A stretch of 64,000 nucleotides of DNA from Botrytis cinerea B05.10. Its lineage: Eukaryota > Ascomycota > Leotiomycetes > Helotiales > Sclerotiniaceae. Shown here one piece after another: positions 13,233 to 24,600 of this stretch. Position 1 is the first letter of the stretch. Every line of letters begins with the position of its first letter. A model generated the notes under the pieces. The model saw only the letters and a list, made by a program, of their open reading frames with translations. It did no database searches and was not told the DNA's origin. Where the stretch lies: the NCBI RefSeq assembly GCF_000143535.2, contig NC_037310.1, positions 1,984,001 to 2,048,000 of the forward strand. The letters are read 5' to 3'. Position numbers and translations under genes: made by a program.

Positions 13233-14729
13233 TTCGATCTTGGCGTTGCAAATATTCAGAGAGGTGGATTTTAAAGTGGAGTGTAATATTTTAGCCTGAA
13301 TAGAATACGATCTGGCTGAAAAAAATCGTGTACCAATGAAGCTTCCCACATGCTTGCTTGTAGCTATTTAAATCCCATGCATGCTTAACTTAAGCATATT
13401 GACTAGAAAAAAAAAAGATTACTTGTTTTCAAACAAGTAGCAGGAATTTCATGACATAAGGAAACATAGTGGAGTAGGAGTGATTACTCTAGAGTCTAGA
13501 CTGTTATGACATGCGAACAAGTCTCGAACTTTACATCATTCAAGCGTCTGAAAAAAAGTACATGGGATAGTGAAAAGTACATGGGACGGTGAGAATACGT
13601 GGGACCGTGTGGGGATCCCTGCGGAAATCTCCAGATTATGACACATAGAAACTCAGCCTGCATATAACGACTAGGGTTTCTGTGGCAGCTGGCTATATTT
13701 TAACACAAGCAAGCAATATACCAGTTTCGCAGCATGTCCTCTTTTCAGCAGGTTCTTTGCCTTGTGGGAATCCTACCCAAGGTAGAGCTTCCCTTTTGGA
13801 CACAAATTCCCTTGCCTAATGTACATAGACAGACACAACATTGGGATGATGATGTGCATAAGCCCTACATAGATCAAATGATACTCGTTGCGGCTCTTGA
13901 TTTATTTCCCCGGTAGCTGCGGCTACTTATCGTGAAACTAACCTTTCTACTTTAGGTAAATAATGGCAGCTCCTCAAATAAGATTATGCTAAAGTGGATA
14001 AGTTTGGCTAAAACGATGCACCCTTAATCTGACCAGCATCGGGCGCATTATTTTAGACCCTGTCGAGCTACCGCGAAAACTACAAGGAGACACTTCCGAT
14101 TGCGGGGTATCTAAGACACCCTAACACGGACAGGGTGTTTCATGATTTACATAGTTGCTGCAAGTCAAGCAACCACTCAGCTAGGTTCCTGATCTAGCCG
14201 TTCGATTCTGCTTTTGGGGGTGGCGAAATATAACGGTAATTGTGAAATTTTGTTTTTCATGAACCTCGCTTCGCTTTATTGACATCGATGATGCGAGGTT
14301 TTGTGGAAACTTGCAATAACATGAATCGGGTAGAAGGGCCGGTCGCAATTTTTCAATCCTACTGTGCCATATTTCACGATCATCGTTGAAGAAGCCGTGC
14401 TTATTCTATTAGGATGATTAATTCCGACCCTGCAGAGGGCTCAGGGGGTTGCCGTCTCATCGCCTGTTCGGCGGAAAATTATTCTCCGGAGTTAGCCTCC
14501 AAAAATACCACATTAAACAAAGCATTCTAGTAGACCCGAAATTTTACAATAAGCTTGCCAAGAGACTAAAACCCGTATTGCCGGTTCCAATATACTTGCT
14601 GTTACTTCCTAATGCTTCCGTGAAATCCGACGTCAAAACATGACATTGAGCCTGAAAGTTGGACACCAACACAGTCCCATGCTCCACCCAAAAAAAAAGT
14701 AGATAAAATGAGATTCCTGTTCTAGATCC
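13233..14729. other. Convergent intergenic region ega3-sph3 (1.5 kb)
   Basis: No supported gene. This is the shared 3' region of two convergent genes and contains a small degenerate tandem repeat (13558-13612). Otherwise only short spurious frames. Confidence 0.5.
13558..13612. repeat. Three degenerate copies of an 18-19 bp tandem unit
   Basis: Units beginning TACATGGGA, TACATGGGA and TACGTGGGA follow one another at roughly 19-bp spacing (about 13559, 13578, 13596), each followed by a GTG-containing segment. Confidence 0.6.
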
Positions 14730-15631
14730 TTAGAGACTAACAGCATGGATGAATTGTTCCCAATGCTCCCCCAAATCGGTATAAAGTTCTGTTGCCTGAC
14801 TAGTGATATATAATGTCCCCACAATCGATCTCAGCTTCTGTGTCTCGGATACAACGTCGGAATGCGTGGACATCAGAGAATCCGGTACAGAGTGCATCAA
14901 GCACGCCAAACGCCCTGGGTCCATCTTGAGATCCGTGAGAGCTTTCTCGCAAGCGTTTTCACGATATGTCTTGTGAGTTGCTTCAAACACCACATTGATA
15001 TCTGGTAAACATGGACCAGATATCAATTTCTTGTGAGGAATTGTTCCTGGATTGTGAATGACCTGCTCGATGACAATCAGTCAGTAGTAGTAATAGAACA
15101 TATTGGAAAATGCACGCACAAGAGGCTCTGCTCCTAGACCAGAATTGCCTTTTACTGCAGCGTTAATATTTGCCAAAAATGAAGCGTTTGACGCGGACCA
15201 TTGGCTCGGAGTTTCATCGAAAAATATGCCTCGAACGCCGAGCCCAGCATCTTCGAGCCTCCAAGTGGCGTAAGTTGTCACATCTTCTAGAACACTGGAA
15301 TATTGCCTGGTTGCATATGCAGTAGAGACATAACCGACAACTGTAACATTAGGGTATGAGTTCAATGTTTGGATCTCTCTTCGGTAGTTACTATCAAGTA
15401 ATTGTCCAGGGCCATTGTGAGGATTAACCACGACGATGAATTCGAGGCCCGGATACGTAGAGATGCTGTTGTTCAGTCAGACCCATGATCAATATTCCCA
15501 AAGATGCCGTCGCTCTCCCCGACTTGCCTTTGAAGTAACCGTCCCCACGCACCAGGGGAAGGGTAAATGTAGAGGGGGACGAGAACCTTGGATTTGGCAG
15601 GTATCACTGAGGCCTTCTTCTTGAAGAACAT
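14730..15631 (-). CDS. sph3: Sph3-type spherulin-4 glycoside hydrolase of GAG cluster
   Basis: Spherulin-4 family (GH135) endo-alpha-1,4-N-acetylgalactosaminidase, required for GAG production in Aspergillus. Exons 15631-15528, 15465-15120, 15062-14730 give 260 residues with consistent phases. Family landmarks in order: LVPLYIYPSPGAW near the N-terminus, VVVNPHNGPG, FFDETPSQW with acidic pair D118/E119, NNPGT-like VIHNPGT, and VVFEATHKTY with E177. The D-E pair and the later Glu match the conserved active-site acids of Sph3. The first intron has a GC donor (GCAAGT at 15527). The ATG at 15631 gives no signal peptide or membrane anchor although family members usually have one, so an upstream coding exon may be missing. 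It is transcribed divergently from uge3 and converges on ega3. Confidence 0.87.
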
Positions 15632-16056
15632 CGTCAATCAGGTACGCGATGATGAAATAAATTTACAGGATTAGGCTGCTGCAACCTAACTTCCCTTTCA
15701 AGATATTCTGAAGCTGTCGAAAATAGTCCCCAAACAAGGAAGGCAGCCTTAAGCCTCTATATCGAAAGTTTCGTAGCGGCTGACACGGACGAGAGGAGTT
15801 GCTTTTGAAATTGCACTTCAGCAGAGTTGAAACCAATGTGGCCCAATATGGCACGCAATGTAATCCCGCAAGGTCTTGGTAGTAGTGCGCGGCTGCAATA
15901 CAGGCGACTATTGTGCTGTGACTATAATTATATACGAGCGTTAGCTGAGAGGCCCTGCCAGTGAAAAAAGGTATAATATGAAGACTTCTTGAGCCTCGGA
16001 ACCAACGCATTCAACACATCGATCGTACCTAAGTTTGCAGGGATTCTACCGATAAT
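15632..16056. promoter_or_regulatory. Divergent promoter sph3/uge3
   Basis: Only 425 bp separates the two putative start codons, so the pair probably shares regulatory sequence. An octamer TCGCGTAC (minus strand, 15649-15642) fits the published StuA element (A/T)CGCG(T/A)N(A/C). StuA activates GAG genes in A. fumigatus, but a match this degenerate is expected by chance about once in 1 kb of double-stranded DNA. If sph3 has an upstream exon, this interval is shorter. Confidence 0.45.
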
Positions 16057-17417
16057 ATGCCTGGCTCGACAAATTCTTCCTCAGATTCGGGAGCTTCCAC
16101 TCCTGAACGACTCTCCTTTGACAACGAAAACAGTGCTGTTGGAACTCCCTTGACCGAAAAATCCTTATTATTCGACGTCGACGATATCGATTTTGCAGTT
16201 AGAAATGCAGTTAGAGAAGCAGTTAACGATCAATGGATATTGGTCGTCGGTGGTTTGGGATTCATAGGTAGTCACACAGTCTGGGAACTAGCCAAAGCTG
16301 GGTACAATGTAATGATATCACCCACAAATTTGCGGGTAATCGCTAACAATTGTTATAGGTGGCCATAATCGACAACCTCAGCAATTCGTTTTTTACCGTC
16401 TTCGAAAAGCTCCAGTTGATGGTCGATCAGCATTACAGTGCTCCGCGCAAAAATGGACACCGACCATTACTCAAATTTCACGATGCGGATTTCAGAGACA
16501 TGAACAAAATGACAGCGATACTCGAAAAATATGACTATCCCGGGGTGATGAGTTTCGATTCGAGTTCCGTTACTCTTTGCAATGGTCAGAGATCAAGCAT
16601 ATCCGGCGTCATACACTTCGCCGCGTACAAGGCCGTCGAAGAGAGCATACAACACCCCCTCAAATACTATTCAAACAATGTTGGCGGGCTGGTCGATTTC
16701 TGCGCTCTGCTGCAGCAATTTGGGATCAAGAAGATGGTGTTCAGTTCTTCTGCGACCGTTTATGGAACCGTTGCAGATACTGGGGTGCCACTTCGCGAAG
16801 AATATGTGGTGGGGTCAGGATGCTCGGGTCTCACAAATCCCTACGGACGCACAAAGTGGATGTGCGAAGCAATCTTGAGCGATCTCGCCAATTCTGATCC
16901 GGATTGGGAGATCACTGCACTGCGCTACTTCAACCCGATCGGATGCGATGAATCGGGCTTGCTGGGCGAAGACCCTCGGGCTGCCGCGACAAATCTGATG
17001 CCCGTCGTCTTGCGGGTGCTTACGGGCGCTTTGCCTGCGCTAAACGTGTATGGTAGTGATTATGATACCCACGATGGCACCGCCGTGCGAGACTACATCC
17101 ACGTTACCGATCTTGCGCGCGGCCATCTGGCAGCTCTCAGCAATCGGCCAAGCGGTGGCTTCAAGGTCTATAACCTGGGTACTGGCCAAGGATACTCGGT
17201 CCTGGACGTCGTGAACGCAATGGAGAAGGCCACTCAAACCAAAATCCCCACCAATATTGTTGGCAGGAGAGGAGGAGATGTCGGCAAGTGTGTAGCACTG
17301 GCGAACAAGGCGGAGGAGGAGTTAATGTGGAAGACGGAGAAAAGTCTGGAAGATTGTTGTAATGATCTGTGGCGTTTCTTAGAAGGCACCTCAATCACCA
17401 AAGCACAAGCATGTTGA
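16057..17417 (+). CDS. uge3: Uge3-type UDP-glucose/UDP-GlcNAc 4-epimerase
   Basis: NAD-dependent cytosolic epimerase supplying UDP-Gal and UDP-GalNAc for galactosaminogalactan. Exons 16057-16308 and 16359-17417 encode 436 residues. A Ser/Thr-rich N-terminal extension of about 60 residues precedes the Rossmann nucleotide site GGLGFIG (65-71). Further landmarks: HFAAYKAV, SSSATVYG, catalytic Y246-x3-K250 in NPYGRTKW, RYFNPIG, and GTAVRDYIHV. Cys395 (GDVGKCVA) lies at the substrate-gate position where human GALE has Cys307 and E. coli GalE has Tyr299; a small residue there permits N-acetylated substrates, as a GAG-cluster epimerase needs. It is divergent from sph3 and closes the cluster on the right. 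The hydrophilic N-terminal extension is unlike housekeeping GalE. Confidence 0.93.
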
Positions 17418-18266
17418 TGAGTTTGTGGCCGGGGCTTGGTCGATTTTTCTATGGATTTCTTGGGGAAAATTTTAATTGGGAAAAATGTATCTGGTATTCT
17501 CTTAAATAAAACGTGCTGGGGGCTCATAATATAAACTGGATTTAAACAAACTCGGCGTCGCTGCGACGCATCTAAGATAAGGCCGCTTACATAAACTTGA
17601 CCACGTGCCCTTCAATCGTCTACCAAGACTGAGTATGAGTATCGATTCGAAAAACAATGCAAAATCGATTTGTTGCAAGATGTCGCTACTTTCAAAACGG
17701 AACGATATTCTGACTTCTCTTCTACAGAATGAAGGAACATGAAGATGCCTAGAGCATTGGAACATGTGATGATATGGGTCTAAAATCTAGGAGTTCTTTA
17801 TACCTGCTCTGCACCAAGTGAGGGGCTTAATTCTGAAATTGCTTTTCAGAGAACACGCGTTTCCTCTTCATTCTACAGGAAAACGACACCGAGCAAGCCG
17901 CCTATGACTCGGGCTCCCATATGCTCATTCTCATCACGGCACTTGGGTAACGTTGCGAAGCTACTTGTGAGGATTGTTACATACAAGGGAGCGGAACAGA
18001 ATAGCATCAGAGTAACGTATATTGAGTATTGCTACAGAGAAATTCCAGAAATGACTCGTGAGTAAACTATCTACATGATTGGCGGGTATCATCCTTTCTT
18101 ACGCCATATGCAATATGCACCGTCCCGACCTGTATCCTCCGCTTCTATTCTCCCTTTCGTACACATCTAAGAGAGGCAACCCAAAATGCACAAATTATAC
18201 TATACATATTCATCAAATATACTTAATATACAATGATCACTCAATAAGATTCCGTTCTATTGTTGT
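17418..18266. other. Intergenic region right of the GAG cluster
   Basis: No supported gene in 850 bp. It lies between the 3' ends of uge3 (plus) and the giant minus-strand gene, so it should hold terminators rather than promoters. Confidence 0.5.
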
Positions 18267-21200
18267 TTAGCCCAACAACCAGTGTTTGGGGCTTTCCGGA
18301 GTGCTTCTCTCATTTGTCCACAATTCAGTGCTTTCGATGTTCTTCTCAGATTCCTGTCTGTTCTTTCGGATCAAGGGTTGGCTGCATTGTTTGGAGAACA
18401 TAGGGAGCTCAATTTCATTACGTGTTATGGATGGCATCCACATGGCCCCCATAGAGACCTGTGCTATAGGTGACGGCCTGGGCATCCAAGTCTTTGCGTT
18501 GAGAAGCACGGGGGATGGGATCAAGTCAGCTGGGGTCTCGTTGAGACTTGGAGTCAATACTGGATTCGAACTCGAGACGGCAGGTAAGCAGGAGGTGTGA
18601 AGCCAGTTGATTTCATTTTTGAAAACGAAGCTTGGTGTGAATAGCTGTGACGACTCGAGTCTCGCAACATGAGCATGAAAGGAGGTTGACAACTTCTGAG
18701 GGTGCGATTCATTGCTCTTGATGAAGATATCTGGACGAGCGATGGCAGCCACCGGAGTTACTTTCCATATACCGGTGGAGAGTTCCGCTGCAATCTGTGG
18801 GGATGAGGTCCATAACTGTTCGGCTCGTGATAAAGGCTCACCGAGGTCTAGTAGCTCTTCAGAAGGTGTAGACTCTAATTCGAGCATATCCATTATCTCA
18901 AGCTCAAGTAAGTTCGATCCAGTATTGACTAGGGGCTCATCTACAATGGACATATCAACCAAGTCTTCTTCTGTCATAAATTCATCTGCAGCCAATAGCT
19001 CGGCAATCTCCTCTTCTGTAAGATTTTCTACATCAGCCATTAGGTCCTCAAATGTAGACTCTCTAGCGAGTGGTTCGTCATCAACAGTTGCTTGTGCAAC
19101 CGATTCTTCGATTACGGGCTCCACAGTAGATACACGAAGCCAGTCGACTTCGGTCTTCTTTACGGTATCGACTTTGAAGAGACTTCCTGAACTTAGATGA
19201 GGTAAAGTAGAAGGGCGAACTGCAGAAACTCTCTTGACATGCTCGGCCTTCACATTCGCGAATAGATCCGGAGTGGATATAGTTGATACCGAAGATGCTA
19301 CCCACATCATGGATTCTCTTGGGGTAGCAATGATAGGTGCGATAGGTGCAATAGATGCGCGTAGCCAATTGATCTCTGGCTGTGACTTATCCTTAGGCGT
19401 GAAAAGCTCCGAAGATTCTAGGCATGGAAGAACGAATGAACGAGCAGCAGAGATTTTCTTGATAGGCTCATACATCATGCTTGAAAACAAGTCCGGAGTA
19501 GATGACCCATTGGCGGTCCACATCGTAGAGATGTTCTGACCTGCGGCGATGGATGACGCGATGGATGTATGTAACCAGTGAATCTCAGGCTCACTCTTTT
19601 CCGAAACCGTATAAAGTTCTGTAGATTCCAGAGATGGGAGAAGTAAATTACGGGCACCTGAAGGCCTCTGGACGTGATCGTGCTTCAAATTTGCAAACAT
19701 GTCCGGAGTATACTGGATGATTTTTGTCGGCAATTCCCACATCAAAGCATCACTATTGCTGATAATCTCAACGACAGGTTTCTGGAATAGAAGATTGCGG
19801 TTAACTCTGGACTTGCTCGAAGTATATAGCCAGTTTCTTGGAGTGCGTGAAACTGAAGATGGTTGCCAAAGCTCATAAGATTCCAGCGTAGACAATTCGA
19901 GATCCCGTTGCGCAATAATTCTTCGAGAATGATCGAGCGGTGACGTCTCAAATTGTGGCTGAATATCGTAAACAGACTTCGATGGTTCTGTCCATAGACC
20001 ACTGTCTACGTCTAACGTTATGCTCGCTGATTTGGGGACCCAAAGACTAGAATTGGGGATTGGCTCAGGACTCATGACGATACAATGTCCGATGCAAGAA
20101 GGGTGAATATCCATTGTAGTTGAAATGAGAGTATCAGCGAAGAAGACTGGGTGAATCGATGAAACATCATAGCGTGGAAGAACACTTTCATTTGTTGCAA
20201 CAGTATCTCTTGGGATCTCGATGGTACTAGATGACTCTATTTCCTTGGGAGTTCCTGCAGCAATGGCCTCTTTTAAAGCATCTTTCCACATAAAAGCGAA
20301 TGCTGTTGGACGTTGAACTCGTGTTGTATTTGTGGGCACAATTTTTCCCAATGCTCGATCCCAATCATTAACGCTAGCTGTGAGACACAGTAGTTTTGTG
20401 TGTCCAACAGCAGCGGGATGAATATTGTCCACGTCTGAGACGAGAGTTTCGGTAAAAAAGACGGGGTGGAGGATTGCGGGATTATAGATAGCGGAATATG
20501 TTGGCCCGTTAGTACTTTCTGTAACAGAATCCATGAGATCTAATTCCAAGAGGTCCAAAGCTATCTGGGGTTCTTCGATAGCTGGTGGAGTGCCGAGAGT
20601 TATAGCCTCGTTCAGAGAAAGATCCCATTCAGCAGATGTTGTTTTCGATCTAGGCAATCCTGCGACAATAGCTTCGTTCAAAGCATCTTCCCAATTTGCA
20701 CGGAAAGCAACGGTAGATCTATATTGATGTCTAATAGCTCTGTGAGCTGGTTTGACTGGTTGCTTTGGCACCACAGATCTACGAAATTTCGGAAACTGAG
20801 GCTTTTCAGAATTGGGAGGAATTCTTGCCTCGAATATATCTCTGGAAGACAAGACCTTCGACTGTCTGAGTGGTGTTGATGGTGAGGTTTTTGGGAGAGA
20901 TCTTGGAGTTGGTTTAAGAGAAACCTGACGAACAGGTAGCTTGGATTGATACTTGCTTGGATCAGCAGGAGGTGGCGGTGGTGGAATGACTTCTTCCTTC
21001 TTCTTAGCTGAAAGAGTTCTTCTCATGGAAACGGAAGGCAATGAAACGGAAGCGAAAGAGAAGATTGACGATGCTTTAGTACTCGTTGAAGCGATAGACG
21101 ATGCATCTGAAATATCAGGTGAAGATCTTCCAGAACTTGTCTCGGATGCTATCGATGGACTACTTGGTCGAATGGAAGATTCCGAAATCCAATCATGATC

Positions 21201-21690
21201 ACGCTTTAGGTGCAATAGGCATGGTTGACGCCGCCAAAGTTTGTTGGATACTAGCTTTGGGAGGGTTCCTGGTGCACTTCTTGCTTTGGATGTCAAAACC
21301 AATGCAGCTGGCTCTAGCTCGGTCGTGCGATAATTGGTACGAGACGTTCTTGGTTGGAATAGACCTTCGATGGTCTCACTAGCAACAACTGGGTTTGAAG
21401 TCCACATGAAAGAGTGACTCGCGGCAACTGTCAATGAAGCTGGTTTGATCGCACTTGTCAATATCCAGTTCTTTCCTGTGCATGGCATAAAATCTTCGAT
21501 AGACCACAACTTATCGGAAGAAAGGATGGATAGTACAGATGAGTTTGCCCGCTGAATCTTCTTGATATCGGCAGCAGCCGGTGTTTGTGTTGTTGTGCGG
21601 AAATCTTGACGATTGGCATCGATAGAGAATAGACCATAACTTGGAACTTCAAAGGAAACCGCTGGAGGAGTCCACATGAGACTCATCGAA
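18267..21690 (-). repeat. Protein-level degenerate repeats in the giant gene (MW/LF/LW/WL units)
   Basis: Roughly eight units of 70-110 residues share the order: aromatic MW or LW, then PxLF, then a basic stretch ending in L-P-x-L-x-S, then ELW/ELF, then xWLxTS. The best matched units lie at about nt 19120-19750, with starts SxMW, PDLF, LESxEL and WLxxS. A second family within about 20040-20720 has three W-x-x-A/S-L-x-E-A-I-x-x-G-x-P segments and two HPVFF..TL.S...IHP..GH segments. The DNA copies have diverged, so these are old repeats under selection for pattern rather than recent duplications. Confidence 0.7.
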
Positions 21691-24600
21691 GTGGCAGGCG
21701 GCGATTGAATCTCGAAACAAAGGTCCAGGTTTGACTCTAGTTCCTCGGAAACATCACTGTCTTCCTCATTCCAAAGGCTATGGCTTGAGAGTTCAGGTAC
21801 TGATAGAGATGGTTGGGATTTCGTTCGAACCATGTCTTGCGATGATGGGATGTATGCTTGCCAGACATCCGAATTTGGTTGAGGTAAGCCATACTCGAAT
21901 CCCTTGGTGCTTGGTGACGGGGTGTGATCCCAAAGTAGCGAGTCTTCAACCAGAGACCTGGAAGAATCACCTGAAAATTCTAACAGCTCTTGAGAGCTCT
22001 GTTCATCCAATACGACGAGTGGTGATGCCATATTAGAAAGAACCATATCCTCAGAATTCAGAACATCTTCCTGAGAAAATATGATCGTCGAGTTTCTAGC
22101 CTCGTTGTAGTCTCCATAGTACTCGTTATTAAACTCCTCATAATCTTCATTTTCTGAGCTAAAATCAGTCTCTGAGCTCGTCTCATAATCATCGTAATCA
22201 GTGACTATATTCTGGGAAGGCTTTGGTGGCGGCAACAAGCTATCTTTTGATGGAAGGTCAGTAGTCTTGAGCATGCTTGCAATTTCCCACAAAGTGGTCT
22301 CGTCGAAATCATCATCGCTTTCAGTTTCCATCTCAGAGTCAAACTCGTCTTCCTCGTCGTAATCAAAGAATGATGTGGATGAATATTCCAATAGCTCGGG
22401 CTCTAATTGATGGGACCTCGATTCAAGCATCGAGTTCAATGGTGGTCTAGCCTGGAATGACGGATTGTAGGCTGGCTGTGGTATCGCTGTGTCAGAACGC
22501 TCACCCCATGGAAATTGAAAGATTCCCAATGTATCGCGCTTGTTTGGGAGAGGCTCAGGGTTTTCGACTATTTATCGTTAGCTGACTTTTCTATCTTAGT
22601 AACAGAGTATCAATCATCACATACCAATGTCTGCCAAAAGTGTGATACGCCTAGATCTTCTCGGGGGTTTTTGGGTCACAGGGCGAACTTTAACAGGAAC
22701 AGCCTGAACTGGCGTTGATCCCCACAACGCTTGTACTAAGACACTGCTGGGTTTCATGTTCGGAGATGACTTTGACCATAAATTCTTGCTGCTGAGTACC
22801 ATTTCAACATCGCTTCTTCGCTGTGCGGGACGTAAGTCCTTTGCTGGAAGCTCAGAAGATTGATTAGGCTGCATGGGTGCGTTGTCATTAACAGCGCTCC
22901 AAAGTAACGAGACATCTAATTTGGGTGAGTGCACTACTGGCTGCCACAACAGATTTGCACGATATGGCGAGCTAACTGGCGGTTCATGATCCATAATTTC
23001 TTCCTCGCTTTCATATTCGCCTTCATATGCGCTTTCTGGCTCGGTCTCTGAATCGGTATCAAGTGGAGCAGGGCTCTCCATTGGTGCTTTGGAAACCGAC
23101 AAGAAATTTATACTGCTACTTCGAGAATGAGAGATTGTTGGTGCATTCTCCATGTAAGACATTTGTGCATTAGCTAAGCGCTGCTGCCAGTCACCCAACC
23201 CAGGATTTTCTTGGACCTGGGAAGACATAATCTCATCTTCTGCAGATGTCGCAGCCATATTCTCTCTCATCCGTTGACGTATGACTCGAGATGAAGTGCG
23301 GCGCAATCCCAAAGATAATCTCTTGGGATCGGCTGTCTCCATGGGAGATTTAAGCTCGGGGGACGCTTGTAATTCTGGCGTAGAAAGAGAACCAAGCGAG
23401 GAAACAGAGCCAGGACTGAAGTTCTGATGCATCTGTTGCCAATCGTTTTCTTGCTCGCCCATTTCCCTTTCGAGATTTTCGAGTAATCGTAACCTCTCCA
23501 TGCCGTCATCATAGTCGAGGTTTTCGAGCTCTTCTGTAGCTGGCATGCGACGTAGAATCGATCCTAGTGACGGACGTCTTGGTTCCTCAATACGATTTAA
23601 TTGATCTTGTATCTCTTGAAGTGCCCTTCCTGGTGAGTCTAATTGTGGAGATGGCTCTGCGTTGCGAATGAGAATTGGAGATGCTCTTCCACGTGGTGGC
23701 TCCAACTGTAAGGCAGTAGGAGGTGACATTTTCCGCGATCCGTGTTTTGACCTTCGATCGGAAAATGCAGGCAGTTCGTCACCGATACGTCGATGCCATG
23801 TTGGGAGAGTATGCGTTGCTTCAATGGGCAAACCATTGATGTCGAAAATGAAAGATTCCCTGTCACCCGCCGCCGATTCAGCCATAGATCTTCGATGTTC
23901 AGCAGAATCCATCATGACAACCATGACCTCTCCGTCATCCTCATCGTCATCCATCGGGATTTCCGACATTCTCTCCAACCTCTCAACGTCAGGTGTAAAC
24001 CTTTGACTCCTCAGTGGCGAATATGTAGAATATGAAGAATTTCTATATGTATCAGATGCAATTGATGGACTAGTCTCGCTCAAAAAATCTTCATCCAAAG
24101 GAGTTGATGCTTGGGCATTCTCATTATGGGAGCTACTTGGGATTGTTTCGCTCCTTGACTTGAGAATACTTGCGTCGCTATAAATCCGACTTGACACCAA
24201 CGTTTTTGATGGACTTCCTACTGCATTTGAACGATAAGTTTCGCGATTAAGATTGACTTCGGTCGAATCCTGGTTTGTTAGATAAACTTGTGGGCTGACT
24301 GCTGCGATTGTTGTCGTCCGTTTTGAAATAGGGTTGTTTTGCAAATCCATCTCATTTTCAATAGCTGATTGACGAGCCATGCTGGGAAGATCTGGAACGG
24401 AAGATCGGCGATTGTTGAGCATACCGACTTCTGGCGGAGCTGGAAATAAGAACTCTATCTTCTCGTTAAACGTCATACTTTTAGTATCATTAGGTAGAAT
24501 TTTCTTTAGTTCGGCAGCAGTATACACTGGATGTGGCTTTGGTGGAAGTGGAGGCACCTCTGGTGCATCATCTAAAATATTGAAGAGAGATTTCCGACTG

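Noticed and set aside
22568..22624. Gene boundary between two large minus-strand proteins
   Set aside because: A GTATGT donor and TAG acceptor join the frames exactly (phase 1), and the downstream frame has no ATG at its start, so a single gene is preferred.
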